DNA of 54,458 nt from Thiotrichaceae bacterium (GCA_023144895.1 JAGLEV010000055.1:1-54458), one strand, 5' to 3'; shown: positions 34,527 to 44,035, counted from the stretch's first letter. Numbers and translations are program-made. Notes: generated by a model from the letters alone, not told the origin.

Positions 34527-35174
34527 TCATGAGACTCCATACTGCTCACGATAAGCATTAATATGACTTAGAAGCTCAGGCTCATCAAGCATTTCTGAAG
34601 AGACATGCTGAATCACATCATTCAAACCCACAATACTACTCACAGTAACACCAAAATCCTGCTCCGTTTGTTGTACTGCTGATAAATCCCCCTGCCCTTT
34701 TTCTTGCCGATCCAGTGAAATAGAGACGCCAGCAAACTCTGCCTGATGTGCTTCAATGATGGCAACAGCTTCACGAATAGCTGTACCTGCAGTCATCACA
34801 TCATCAATCACTAGTACCTTGCCTGCAAGTGGTGCACCAACAATACTACCGCCTTCCCCATGAGTCTTTGCTTCTTTACGATTAAAACAATAAGAATAGT
34901 CTTTGCCATGATGCTCATACAATGCAGCCGCCGTCACTGCTGCCAGAGGAATACCCTTGTAGGCAGGACCAAAAAGCATATCAAATTCAATCCCTGAATC
35001 AACAATCGATTGCGCATAAAATCGACCCAAACGAGACAGTGCTGAGCCTGTTTGAAACAGCCCTGCATTGAAAAAATAAGGGCTGATTCTACCTGATTTT
35101 AATTCAAACTCACCAAAACATAACACCTTGGATGTAATCGCAAAGTCTAAAAAATCATGTTGGTATTGTTTCAT
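34527..35174 (-). CDS. pyrE: Orotate phosphoribosyltransferase (PyrE)
   Basis: PyrE attaches ribose-5-phosphate to orotate in pyrimidine synthesis. The 215-residue protein shows [19 protein letters not shown], the [11 protein letters not shown] motif and the PRPP-binding [17 protein letters not shown]. Length matches the E. coli enzyme. It is a single gene with its own terminator, divergent from aceE. Confidence 0.96.
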   Translation of the reverse strand: MKQYQHDFLDFAITSKVLCFGEFELKSGRISPYFFNAGLFQTGSALSRLGRFYAQSIVDSGIEFDMLFGPAYKGIPLAAVTAAALYEHHGKDYSYCFNRKEAKTHGEGGSIVGAPLAGKVLVIDDVMTAGTAIREAVAIIEAHQAEFAGVSISLDRQEKGQGDLSAVQQTEQDFGVTVSSIVGLNDVIQHVSSEMLDEPELLSHINAYREQYGVS

Positions 35175-35344
35175 AGCGTGACTCTCATTGTGGTATTTAG
35201 CGTCGACTTTGTTATTAGAGTGAACATATCAACTTTATAATTCATTGAATAATAAAGTGATAATTTTCAGACGCAACAAAGCTGATTGACCCAAAGCCAT
35301 AAACTGGTATGGTGTTGGCTCAAATTATTGGCTGGGTAAATTCT

Positions 35345-38008
35345 ATGACGAATAATAAAGTAACAACAGACATTGATCCACAAGAAACTCAAGAATGGAT
35401 AGAGTCACTTGAAGCGATCACCGCACGTGATGGAATTGAACGTGCTCATCACATCATCGAGAAGCTAATTGATACCGCGCGACGTAATGGTGCAAACCTG
35501 CCGTATTCGGCCAATACAGCCTATATTAATACGATACCAACACATCTAGAACCTTCAATGCCTGGCGATCAAAGCCTTGAATCACGCATTCGTTCTTATA
35601 TACGCTGGAATGCAACAGCAATGGTCGTTAAAGCCAATCGCTTCAGCTCTGAGCTGGGTGGGCATATTGCCTCCTTTGCCTCCTCTGCGACACTGTATGA
35701 TGTTGGCTTTAACCACTTCTGGCGTGCTCCAACGCCTGAGCATGGTGGAGATTTAATTTATTTCCAAGGTCATATTTCACCTGGTATTTATGCTCGCTCC
35801 TTTATGGAAGGACGTTTTTCTGAAAATGATTTGAATAAATTCCGTCAAGAAGTTGATGGTGGTGGTTTATCATCCTATCCACATCCTTGGCTAATGCCTG
35901 ATTATTGGCAGTTCCCTACGGTTTCTATGGGACTAGGTCCACTTAAATCAATCTATCAAGCTCGCTTTATGAAATACTTACATCATCGTAAGTTAGCCGA
36001 TACTGCTGAACGTAGTGTCTGGAGCTTTGTCGGGGATGGTGAGATTGATGAACCAGAATCATTAGGTGCTATTACACTCGCAGGTCGTGAGAATCTCGAT
36101 AACCTTAACTGGGTAGTGAATTGTAACTTACAACGTCTTGATGGCCCTGTACGGGGTAATGGCAAGATCATCCAAGAGCTAGAGGCAATTTTCCGTGGCG
36201 CTGGCTGGAATGTCATTAAAGTTTTATGGGGTTCTTATTGGGATCCATTACTGGCTAAAGATAAAAATGGCAAGCTCCAAGCACGAATGATGGAAGTGGT
36301 TGATGGTGAGTTTCAAAACTATAAGGCAAAAGATGGTGCTTATGTTCGTGAGCACTTCTTTGGTGCTGATCCTGAGCTAAAAGCCATGGTTGAAAAGATG
36401 TCAGATGCTGATATCTGGCGATTAAACCGTGGTGGACATGATCCTCATAAAGTTTATGCTGCTTATCATGCTGCGACAAAACATAAAGACCAGCCAACCG
36501 TTATTCTCGCTCATACCGTCAAAGGTTATGGTATGGGAGCCGCTGGTGAAGGGCAAAACCGTACTCATCAACAGAAAAAACTGACTGAAAATGAAATGGT
36601 CGTATTCAAAAACCGTTTCAATATTCCATTAAGTGATGAGCAGGCAGCTGCTGCTGAATACTATCGTCCAGAAGAGGATAGTGATGAGCTACAGTACATG
36701 CAACAACGCCGCAAAGATCTGGGGGGTTACTTACCGATTCGTGAGTCTTTTGCCACACCACTAACCGTGCCAGATATCTCAGTTTTCAAATCATTACTTG
36801 AAGGTAGTGGTGATCGTGAAATGTCCACAACCATGGCATTTGTGCGTTTATTAACAATTTTGATTCGTGATAAGAGCATGGGTAAGCATGTGGTACCTAT
36901 TGTACCCGATGAAGCGCGAACCTTTGGCATGGAAGGCATGTTCCGTCAACTCGGCATCTATTCCTCAGTAGGTCAGCTCTATGAGCCTCAAGACAAAGAT
37001 CAGGTCATGTTCTATAAAGAGGACAAGTCAGGTCAAATCTTAGAAGAAGGGATTAATGAGGCAGGTGCATTCTCCTCATGGATTGCCGCAGCGACTTCAT
37101 ATAGCACACACCACGTTAATATGGTGCCATTCTATATCTACTACTCAATGTTTGGTTTCCAGCGTATTGGTGACTTGGCTTGGGCAGCAGGCGACTCTCG
37201 TGCGCGTGGCTTTTTACTCGGTGGTACAGCAGGTCGTACGACCTTAGCGGGTGAAGGTCTACAGCATCAAGATGGGCATGGCATGGTACAAGCAGGATTA
37301 ATTCCAAATTGTATTAGCTATGACCCAACGTTTGCTTATGAGATGACGGTGATTATTCATGATGGTCTTAAACGTATGTTTAAAGATCAAGAAGATGTTT
37401 ATTACTACATCACTGCAATGAATGAGAACTATCAGCAACCTGCAATGCGTGAAGGTATTGAAGATAGCATTCTTAAAGGCATGTACGTCTATAGCAAAGG
37501 GGCTGACAAGAAAGCAAAGGTTCAACTACTTGGCTCAGGCACAATCTTACGTGAAGTCATTGCGGCGGCTGAAATGCTAGCATCCGATTGGGATGTGAGT
37601 GCAGATATATGGAGCTGCCCTAGCTTTAATGAGCTGGCTCGTGAAGCGCGTGATATTGAACGCTGGAATCGTTTACACCCATTGGACGAGGCAAAAGTGC
37701 CTTATGTGACACAATGCTTAAAGGGTCAAAATGGCCCTGCTATTGCGGCAACAGATTATATCCAAAGCTATGCTGAGCAAGTACAAAGTTGGGTGCCGAT
37801 GGCTTATACCGTATTAGGTACTGATGGTTTTGGTCGCTCTGATACACGTGCCCAACTGCGTAAACACTTTGAAGTCAACCGTTATTATATTGTGATTACT
37901 GCATTAAAAGCACTGGCTGATGAAGGCACACTACCTGCTGAAAAGGTTGCTGATGCCATTAAGAAGTATGATATTAATGTCGATAAACTCAACCCGATTA
38001 AGGCATAG
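35345..38008 (+). CDS. aceE: Pyruvate dehydrogenase E1 component (AceE)
   Basis: AceE is the homodimeric, thiamine-diphosphate E1 that decarboxylates pyruvate and transfers acetyl groups to the lipoyl arm of E2. I prefer ATG 35345 (MTNNKVTTDIDPQETQEW, like other AceE starts) to the in-frame ATG 35309; neither has a strong ribosome site. The chain (887 residues) shows SFVGDGEIDEPESLGAITLA (thiamine-diphosphate motif GDG...N), the GHIASFASSATLYDVGFNHF N-terminal motif and the EQP-type end of the family. aceF follows ten bases later. Confidence 0.95.
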   Translation: MTNNKVTTDIDPQETQEWIESLEAITARDGIERAHHIIEKLIDTARRNGANLPYSANTAYINTIPTHLEPSMPGDQSLESRIRSYIRWNATAMVVKANRFSSELGGHIASFASSATLYDVGFNHFWRAPTPEHGGDLIYFQGHISPGIYARSFMEGRFSENDLNKFRQEVDGGGLSSYPHPWLMPDYWQFPTVSMGLGPLKSIYQARFMKYLHHRKLADTAERSVWSFVGDGEIDEPESLGAITLAGRENLDNLNWVVNCNLQRLDGPVRGNGKIIQELEAIFRGAGWNVIKVLWGSYWDPLLAKDKNGKLQARMMEVVDGEFQNYKAKDGAYVREHFFGADPELKAMVEKMSDADIWRLNRGGHDPHKVYAAYHAATKHKDQPTVILAHTVKGYGMGAAGEGQNRTHQQKKLTENEMVVFKNRFNIPLSDEQAAAAEYYRPEEDSDELQYMQQRRKDLGGYLPIRESFATPLTVPDISVFKSLLEGSGDREMSTTMAFVRLLTILIRDKSMGKHVVPIVPDEARTFGMEGMFRQLGIYSSVGQLYEPQDKDQVMFYKEDKSGQILEEGINEAGAFSSWIAAATSYSTHHVNMVPFYIYYSMFGFQRIGDLAWAAGDSRARGFLLGGTAGRTTLAGEGLQHQDGHGMVQAGLIPNCISYDPTFAYEMTVIIHDGLKRMFKDQEDVYYYITAMNENYQQPAMREGIEDSILKGMYVYSKGADKKAKVQLLGSGTILREVIAAAEMLASDWDVSADIWSCPSFNELAREARDIERWNRLHPLDEAKVPYVTQCLKGQNGPAIAATDYIQSYAEQVQSWVPMAYTVLGTDGFGRSDTRAQLRKHFEVNRYYIVITALKALADEGTLPAEKVADAIKKYDINVDKLNPIKA

Positions 38009-38017
38009 GAGAGACTC

Positions 38018-39292
38018 ATGGCAAATAAGCAGATTGTTGTTCCTGATATTGGTGATTTCGGTGAAGTAGAAATTATTGAAGTCTTAGTCAGTGTAGGGGA
38101 TCAGATTCATGTTGAAGACTCACTGATCACGGTGGAATCTGATAAAGCTTCAATGGAAATCCCTAGCAGTGATGCAGGGACTGTGACAGCAGTGAAGGTT
38201 GATGTGGGTGGTATGGTTTCTGAAGGCTCGGTTGTTATTGAGCTAGAGTTAAGTGATGCGGTAGCAACGGTATCTGTTGAACCAAAAAAGGCTGAAGTGG
38301 TGGAAGAAACAAAGCCAGAAATTGCCACTCCTGCCCCTCAAGCAAAGCCAGAACCTAAGCCCTCACCCACAGCATCGATTGATGAAGTTAGCTTTAGTTA
38401 TGCTTATGCTAGCCCATCAGTTCGTCGTTTTGCACGAGAATTAGGTGCCGATCTTGGCAAGATTAATGGCTCAGGACGTAAGAAGCGTATTTTACGTGAT
38501 GATGTTAAAGGCTTTATTAAACAAGCCATGCAAAAACCTACGACCACGGCAGGTAATGGCTTAAATGTGCCTGCTATGCCAGAAGTTGATTTTAGCCAAT
38601 GGGGTGATGTTGAAACGGTTGCACTCAGTAAAATCAATAAGCTTACGGGTAAATTCTTGCATCGTAACTGGGTGAGTATTCCTCATGTGACGCAATATGA
38701 TGAAGCTGACATTACGGAAATGGAAGCCTTTCGAAAAAAGATGGGCAATGAGTTAAAAGAGACCAAGATTACGCCACTCGCCTTTATTGTTAAAGCCGTC
38801 GTAGCAAGTCTAAAAGCCTATCCTCGCTTTAATAGCTCTCTGGATACTAGCCAGCAAAACCTCATTCAAAAAAATTACTATCATATTGGTGTTGCGGTTG
38901 ATACACCTGATGGTTTAGTTGTTCCTGTTATTCGCAATGCTGATCAAAAATCATTGGTAGCAGTCTCTAATGAAATTCGTGAAATAGCGATTAAAGCACG
39001 TGACAAGAAGCTTAAACCCGCCGATATGCAGGGAGGTTGCTTTAGTATTTCTAGCTTAGGTGGTATTGGTGGAACAAAATTTACCCCCATCATCAATGCA
39101 CCTGAAGTCGCTATTCTTGGAGTCTCTCGCTCTAAAATGCAGCCTGTTTGGAATGGCTCTGATTTTGATGCTCGCTTAATGTTGCCATTATCACTGTCCT
39201 ATGATCATCGGGTGATTGATGGTGCAGAAGGGGCACGATTTACCACGCATCTAGGACAGATGCTCGGTGATATTCGTCGTTTATTATTGTAA
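38018..39292 (+). CDS. aceF: Dihydrolipoamide acetyltransferase E2 (AceF)
   Basis: AceF is the E2 core that carries acetyl groups to coenzyme A. The 424-residue protein has only one lipoyl domain (lipoyl Lys43 in ESDKASME), an Ala/Pro/Glu-rich linker, a peripheral subunit-binding domain (about 128-170, ASPSVRRFARELGADLGKI) and a catalytic domain ending in DHRVIDGAEGARF with the catalytic His. E. coli has three lipoyl domains, so this is the shorter variant. No lpd gene follows; E3 must be encoded elsewhere. Confidence 0.95.
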   Translation: MANKQIVVPDIGDFGEVEIIEVLVSVGDQIHVEDSLITVESDKASMEIPSSDAGTVTAVKVDVGGMVSEGSVVIELELSDAVATVSVEPKKAEVVEETKPEIATPAPQAKPEPKPSPTASIDEVSFSYAYASPSVRRFARELGADLGKINGSGRKKRILRDDVKGFIKQAMQKPTTTAGNGLNVPAMPEVDFSQWGDVETVALSKINKLTGKFLHRNWVSIPHVTQYDEADITEMEAFRKKMGNELKETKITPLAFIVKAVVASLKAYPRFNSSLDTSQQNLIQKNYYHIGVAVDTPDGLVVPVIRNADQKSLVAVSNEIREIAIKARDKKLKPADMQGGCFSISSLGGIGGTKFTPIINAPEVAILGVSRSKMQPVWNGSDFDARLMLPLSLSYDHRVIDGAEGARFTTHLGQMLGDIRRLLL

Positions 39293-39301
39293 ATCATAAT
39301 A

Positions 39302-39337
39302 AAAGGCTATCTTTAAAGTGATTTGAGGATAGCCTTT
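39302..39337. terminator. Probable bidirectional terminator
   Basis: AAAGGCTATC (39302-39311) and GATAGCCTTT (39328-39337) form a 10-bp stem with a 16-nt loop between the convergent aceF and the 39345 gene. Only short T and A runs are present. Confidence 0.55.
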
Positions 39338-39344
39338 GCAAGCA

Positions 39345-40808
39345 CTAAGGTAAGATAAGATTGATACCTTTATTCTCCATATGCTGTATGAGTCGAGTAA
39401 ATCGCTGATCATTTTCAGGAATCTTCTTCAGCCACTCTGCTGAAAAAATAATATACTTAGGATCTAACAACATTACCTGCTGAATTGCCTTTCCTGATGG
39501 GATAAATTCAGTCATGCCTAAAGAACAATTCAGTTTCTTTAATGTGTGATTCAATACACTCAATTGCTTATGATGTCGTTTAAATGCAAGGTAAGGAATT
39601 AATATTGTGATCGCTGGATGTGGCTCAGACAGTGATTTTAAAGCACTCAATAAAAACTGAATAAAACCTTTATCTACCATACTTTTCTCATTTAATGACA
39701 CTAAAAAATCATCTTTAGTATCATGATGATGCTTTACTTTTTCTACCAACTCAGTGATTAACACACTATCCCAAAAGCAAGAGGGTGACATTTTTTTAGC
39801 CAACTGCTTTACTAACTTAATATCTTCCTGAGTTTTTTCTAGAGTGACCCAATAATGAGAGATTTTTGAGGATTGATCATTATGTAAACGTGAAATATTC
39901 ACCTCAACCTGAGATAAGTGTTTTCTAATATTATTAAATTTAAACGGTGAATTTTTTTGTTTTTTATTCTTTACTGGAAGCGTTTCCCATGGTGATACTT
40001 GCCCAGTCTCAGAGGATGGTAATTCATCAGGAGTAAAATCCACCCCTCTCTCAATTTTATGCACCCAAACTTGCAAACATTTAGACTTATTGAATACCGC
40101 TAAACCTATACGAAGAGAAGCACGTAACTTTACGCCCTCAACCGTATTCATTGTTAATAATAAGGACTGTTGCATATCCATTTTATCACTTTGTTGACGT
40201 ACAAAATTCTTGAACATGTTCTTACTTCGTACAGGGATTAAATCCCAAATACTTGAAGACTGTAGCTGTGATTCTGAATGAAAGTTAAATAAAGAAAGAT
40301 AGGCTGAATTTGCATGAAGATGAGTATCTTTACCCAAATAAGCAATTGGCTCTTGAGTCGTATCCACTATCCAGCGATTACGTTGATCGGTAATATACAG
40401 TAGTTGCTTACAATGACGAAAACGATTTTTAAGTCGAATATAACTGAGCAACATGCTAATAAAGTTATAATTACTACTAGGGTCTATTTGCGATAAACTA
40501 CAATACTCAACTCCTGTTGATGCCGCCTGTAGAGGGGAAATATGAGCAGCCTGAGTCACCAAAATAGTCTGTGCGGAGTGCTCATGTAACCTACGTTTGT
40601 ATTGTAAAAATTGATCATTATCCAATACACCTGTAATCACTAAATCTGAGGCAGGCGAACTGACAACAGACTGTTGAGATAAAAAGTCATTGTCATCAAG
40701 AATCTCAATTTTTAACTCCCCATCCCAGTGGTTTAACATTTCCACGAGATTAGGCAACTGTAATACAGCCTGTTTAAGAACTGTGCAGTGTAAAGAATTA
40801 GCAACCAT
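39345..40808 (-). CDS. FimX-like protein: REC-like, PAS, degenerate EAL
   Basis: The 487-residue protein has an N-terminal receiver-like region (about 30-135, with no clear phospho-Asp), a PAS domain (about 140-260: IVDTTQEPIAYLGKDTHLHANSAYLSLFNF), a basic linker, and a C-terminal region (about 290-487) that follows the EAL layout: FLVSLNEKSMVDKGFIQFLLSAL, ITILIPYLAF, LKKLNCSLGM, LLDPKYIIFSAEWLKKI. The EAL motif, catalytic Glu and DDFG motif are missing, so it should not hydrolyse c-di-GMP; it may bind it or act as a scaffold, as FimX does in type IV pilus control. Assignment rests on pattern only. Confidence 0.6.
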   Translation of the reverse strand: MVANSLHCTVLKQAVLQLPNLVEMLNHWDGELKIEILDDNDFLSQQSVVSSPASDLVITGVLDNDQFLQYKRRLHEHSAQTILVTQAAHISPLQAASTGVEYCSLSQIDPSSNYNFISMLLSYIRLKNRFRHCKQLLYITDQRNRWIVDTTQEPIAYLGKDTHLHANSAYLSLFNFHSESQLQSSSIWDLIPVRSKNMFKNFVRQQSDKMDMQQSLLLTMNTVEGVKLRASLRIGLAVFNKSKCLQVWVHKIERGVDFTPDELPSSETGQVSPWETLPVKNKKQKNSPFKFNNIRKHLSQVEVNISRLHNDQSSKISHYWVTLEKTQEDIKLVKQLAKKMSPSCFWDSVLITELVEKVKHHHDTKDDFLVSLNEKSMVDKGFIQFLLSALKSLSEPHPAITILIPYLAFKRHHKQLSVLNHTLKKLNCSLGMTEFIPSGKAIQQVMLLDPKYIIFSAEWLKKIPENDQRFTRLIQHMENKGINLILP

Positions 40809-40943
40809 TAAGACAATTTATCAACCCATAGTAGAGAAGCAACTGAATATGCTGTTTTCCCGACCATAGTGTAAAATCTTGAGACTAAGTGATGAGTTGC
40901 TTGAGATATCTGCTATCTAAGTTTTGGCACTCTGTTAAATATT

Positions 40944-41099
40944 ATTCTGGTATTAAAAAAGTGTAAAAAATTTGATGATGTCCTCTTTATCAATGCCAGC
41001 GAGCACTTTGAAAAAGTTAAATGCCAAAATGAATTATTGCCAGAGCATATTGATAAAATCGTAGAAACTTATCAAAACCGCAAAGAAGAAAAACGCTTA
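40944..41099 (+). pseudogene. Remnant of type I restriction methylase (hsdM), C-terminal part
   Basis: A 52-codon stretch on the plus strand reads ILVLKKCKKFDDVLFINASE, then HFEKVKCQNELLPEHIDKIV, then ETYQNRKEEKRL. This matches the conserved tail of HsdM (LFINAS.EFEKGK.QN.L..EHI.KIV..Y..R.EE). There is no start, no catalytic NPPF motif and no other half, so it is a broken gene. It ends exactly where the minus-strand hydrolase gene at 41097 ends, suggesting the neighbouring operon arrived through a break in hsdM. Confidence 0.75.
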
Positions 41100-41789
41100 G
41101 CCTTTTATTTTCTCAATCACACCCTCTTTAATCGTACTGCTTTTCCATACAACTTTTAATGATGAATTAATAAAATCATCTGGAATCAACGTCGGTCGTT
41201 TACGAAAGGGTGCACGACGATCACGCAATACAACGCCTTCTTCATCCATAGACTCCTTCATACAAAGATACACAAACTCAGTACACGAAAGATTATTATA
41301 GCGAGAAAAATCAAATTGGAAATCATAAGGAGTACCAAGCTCCATCAATGCACGATTATAAATATTATCGACATCTTCTTGGCTCACTTTTGATGGACGC
41401 AACACAACAATATAGTCACAGCGACAGAAGTTAAGCAGATCTTCCATAAACACGCCTTCTGCCATTGCATGAACAACAATTTGCTCTCCTTCTGCATAAA
41501 ACTGGTCTTTTACAGAAGGTAACAAGGTAATATTATTTTCATTCGGCACATTCCCCAAATACAAAGCGGCATGAGAGAAATAACCTGGTATAAAATAACC
41601 ATCCAAATAGTTTTTATAACCTCGTATTAATATATCACCTGCCTCTAAGGTGTTCATGATTTCACGGGTTTCATTACCTTTAATAAGATAACTACCAGGA
41701 TCATAGAGGATAAAAAATGGAAATTTAAAAACCTTAATATCACCAAATATGCGTAAAGTTGTATTATAAACTTTAGTCCAGAATGTCAT
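41097..41789 (-). CDS. YiiX/YebB-like permuted NlpC/P60 cysteine hydrolase
   Basis: The 230-residue protein matches the circularly permuted NlpC/P60 (YiiX-like) layout: EAGDILIRGY, then GYFSHAALYLGN (His73), VVHAMAEGVFMEDL, and LSCTEFVYLCM (Cys169) near the C-terminus. Family members act on acyl groups or lipids more often than on peptidoglycan. The first 35 residues include a hydrophobic patch (FKFPFFILYD) that could touch membranes. The start overlaps the phospholipase D-like gene by four bases (ATGA), so both products are made together and may act on the same lipid. The substrate is unknown. Confidence 0.75.
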   Translation of the reverse strand: MTFWTKVYNTTLRIFGDIKVFKFPFFILYDPGSYLIKGNETREIMNTLEAGDILIRGYKNYLDGYFIPGYFSHAALYLGNVPNENNITLLPSVKDQFYAEGEQIVVHAMAEGVFMEDLLNFCRCDYIVVLRPSKVSQEDVDNIYNRALMELGTPYDFQFDFSRYNNLSCTEFVYLCMKESMDEEGVVLRDRRAPFRKRPTLIPDDFINSSLKVVWKSSTIKEGVIEKIKG

Positions 41790-43159
41790 GTTAAAATCCT
41801 TTTGTACTCACCTTTATTCAATTCCTTCTGAATTGATGTGGGAATCATCTCTGCATTAATCATTAAATCTCGCTCATGCAAGGGGCGATCAAAAGCATTT
41901 TCTTTCGGTAGCTTAGATTCAATTTCACTCAAGTTAACACGCTTACAATCTTTAAAATCCTTAATAAACTGTTGTTTAACCTGCTGTGCAAAATCATCAT
42001 TATAGACAAAAATATTGCTTTCTGAGTGATGGTAAGTTGAGCCACGTGCAAGATTATAAGAACCCACTGAAGCCACTTTATCATCGACTAAAAAGTTTTT
42101 AGAATGAAATGCCCCCTCTAACTGCCACTCATAAATATGAATCCCATCACCTAACAAGCCACGATAATATTTTGTACACTCTTGATACATCCAGCCCATA
42201 AGACCTTTTGCCATCAATGAACGTGCAGAATCTTTAGAGTTAGTAATCAAGTGTACTTTCACACCACGCTTCACTGCTGCAGCTAAATATTCACCATAAA
42301 TCTTGGGTGGACGCACACCATGACAACCCCAATAAATTGATTCCTGTGCACCTTCAATTAAAGATAAAAATGCATGGGTCATGGTTAATTCATTATCATC
42401 ATAAGGCTTGTGTGCCACATAACGTACGGCAACATCACCTGCCTGAGCGGGCTGTTCAGGAAAATACTGTGGATTATCGGTCTGGATTTTTTCAGCCGTT
42501 AGCACTGTTTGCTGTTGAGCAAAATCAGGATAAAAACTAGGCTGTGATGAGGTTCTATTATCCCATATTTTATAACGGGTAAAATCACGCAAAAATTGTG
42601 TTTGAATGTCAGTAACAATACTCCCTTGAAGATAGACATCCGTATCACGCCATGCAAAAGATTTGATCCCACCAAAGGCATATTTATCACCCCAATTGAT
42701 CCCACCTAAAATCACTTCACTACCATCAATAATCATATATTTTTCATGATAATGACGCTTTAGTTTTAGCTTAATATTACGCATTATATGACGAAATGGC
42801 TTTTTAGGAATGGGCAACCACTCTTCAAATAAGCCATTGTATTGGTGTACCCGTGCGCCTGCTTTCGATAAACGACGGATCATTTTCCCTGCAAAAGTAC
42901 TACGGTTGACAATCTCATCAAGAATAATACGTACTTCAACATTCTGTTTTAACTTGCGTAGTAAAATTTCTTCTAGCTTTTCCGTTGTTTCATCCTTCAT
43001 CATCGAAAAAGTAGCAATATGTATTGATTGCTGTGCTGCTTCTAACAACTTCCAGCGTATCGCATAGGACTCTCCTCCGCTTGGGAGAAATTTTATTTTA
43101 TTATTCTCACGGATTTCACTGTGAGTCAGCAAGTCTAGCTCATCTTGATAATAGGTCAT
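41786..43159 (-). CDS. Phospholipase D-like protein with two HKD motifs
   Basis: The 457-residue protein has two phospholipase D (HxKxxxxD) motifs: HEKYMIID (His138, Lys140, Asp145) and HSKNFLVD (His352, Lys354, Asp359). Both are complete, so it should be a working phosphodiesterase or transphosphatidylase, such as a cardiolipin-synthase-like enzyme. There is no signal peptide or membrane segment, unlike cardiolipin synthases ClsA. It is first in a two-gene operon with a YiiX-like hydrolase. Phospholipid remodelling or a nuclease/toxin-type role are the alternatives. Confidence 0.85.
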   Translation of the reverse strand: MTYYQDELDLLTHSEIRENNKIKFLPSGGESYAIRWKLLEAAQQSIHIATFSMMKDETTEKLEEILLRKLKQNVEVRIILDEIVNRSTFAGKMIRRLSKAGARVHQYNGLFEEWLPIPKKPFRHIMRNIKLKLKRHYHEKYMIIDGSEVILGGINWGDKYAFGGIKSFAWRDTDVYLQGSIVTDIQTQFLRDFTRYKIWDNRTSSQPSFYPDFAQQQTVLTAEKIQTDNPQYFPEQPAQAGDVAVRYVAHKPYDDNELTMTHAFLSLIEGAQESIYWGCHGVRPPKIYGEYLAAAVKRGVKVHLITNSKDSARSLMAKGLMGWMYQECTKYYRGLLGDGIHIYEWQLEGAFHSKNFLVDDKVASVGSYNLARGSTYHHSESNIFVYNDDFAQQVKQQFIKDFKDCKRVNLSEIESKLPKENAFDRPLHERDLMINAEMIPTSIQKELNKGEYKRILT

Positions 43160-43247
43160 TAATCTGCCTTGAACAAAAAAGTATCAAAACAGTATAGTTG
43201 ATTGTTATTACTATTGAAATAAACATCTTAGATGACCATTATAAACC

Positions 43248-43298
43248 AGCAGTTCCCGTTAGATTTTTAGCTGAAGGGTTGATGGTTCGCCATTCTTC
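43248..43298. repeat. Dispersed repeat, copy B
   Basis: It starts AGCAGTTCCCGTTAGA and shares about 50 bases with copy A at 32093. Its first bases also equal the ends of the MITE-like element at 11305. It lies in the 309-base gap between the phospholipase D-like operon and the AT-rich cassette. The rest of that gap holds only the terminator at 43400. Confidence 0.5.
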
Positions 43299-43399
43299 TA
43301 AAAAAAGGCAAAGCCCACAAAATTTTAAAGACTTCTATGATGAGCTTTACAGAAGCAAGGAGAACAGCTGATTATAAACTTATCACTATATTTCAGCAC

Positions 43400-43436
43400 A
43401 AAAAATGCCACACAATAGGGTTAATATTGGTGGCAT
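43400..43436 (-). terminator. Terminator of the nuclease-ParA cassette
   Basis: ATGCCAC (43405-43411) pairs with GTGGCAT (43430-43436), extended after a bulge by CAAT/ATTG. On the minus strand the stem is followed by TTTTTGTGC. It lies 32 bases past the coiled-coil gene. Confidence 0.75.
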
Positions 43437-43468
43437 TATCATGCTTTAAAAACTAACAAAAAATTTTA

Positions 43469-44035
43469 TTAATTAATATGTTCTGCGAGCATAGCAATTA
43501 TTTCATTAGATTCCTCTAGCTTCTGGTCTAATATCTTCTTTTTACTAAATAGCTCAAGTGTTTCTTCAAGATGTCGTGTATATTTTACTTGCTTTTTAAG
43601 TAATTTAACTGACTTCTCCAAAGGCTCTATAGAATCGTATGCTTTTTTACTATCTATTGAGATATTCGATTTAATTGTTTCAATATGCTGAAATGCTAAG
43701 TTACAAGTCTTCTCTTTAACTAATGAGTTATTACTATCAATCTTTTTAGCAAGAAGATCTATATCAGTAAATGGTGCATTTTTACCATCAGGTGCGGTTG
43801 AAATAGAGAGCTCTAATTGTAGCTTTTCCTTCTCTTCACGTAGTTTAATTGCATCAGTCCGCATCTTCTTGATGCTTTCTTTATAAGTTATACGCTTTTT
43901 ATCCATATCTTTATAAGCCATTAGAATGTTCTCTAATACTTTGATATTATCGCTTCCTTGCGCTATGGAATTAGCTTGTGACGGGTTCTTTCTCTTTTCC
44001 ACAACGGATGATGTTATCTCTTTCACTGGTATCAT
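43469..44035 (-). CDS. Coiled-coil protein, partner of nuclease-ParA fusion
   Basis: The 188-residue protein is almost wholly helical and charged, with heptad-like stretches (about 60-80 and 120-185: KLREEKEKLQLELS, KSVKLLKKQVKYTRHLEETL). No known domain or DNA-binding motif is recognised. Its start lies inside the tail of the nuclease-ParA gene (65-base overlap) with a good AAGGA ribosome site, so the two are translationally linked. Small helical partners of ParA ATPases often stimulate ATP hydrolysis or bind DNA, so this may be the ParB-like or adaptor subunit (inference). Confidence 0.7.
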   Translation of the reverse strand: MIPVKEITSSVVEKRKNPSQANSIAQGSDNIKVLENILMAYKDMDKKRITYKESIKKMRTDAIKLREEKEKLQLELSISTAPDGKNAPFTDIDLLAKKIDSNNSLVKEKTCNLAFQHIETIKSNISIDSKKAYDSIEPLEKSVKLLKKQVKYTRHLEETLELFSKKKILDQKLEESNEIIAMLAEHIN

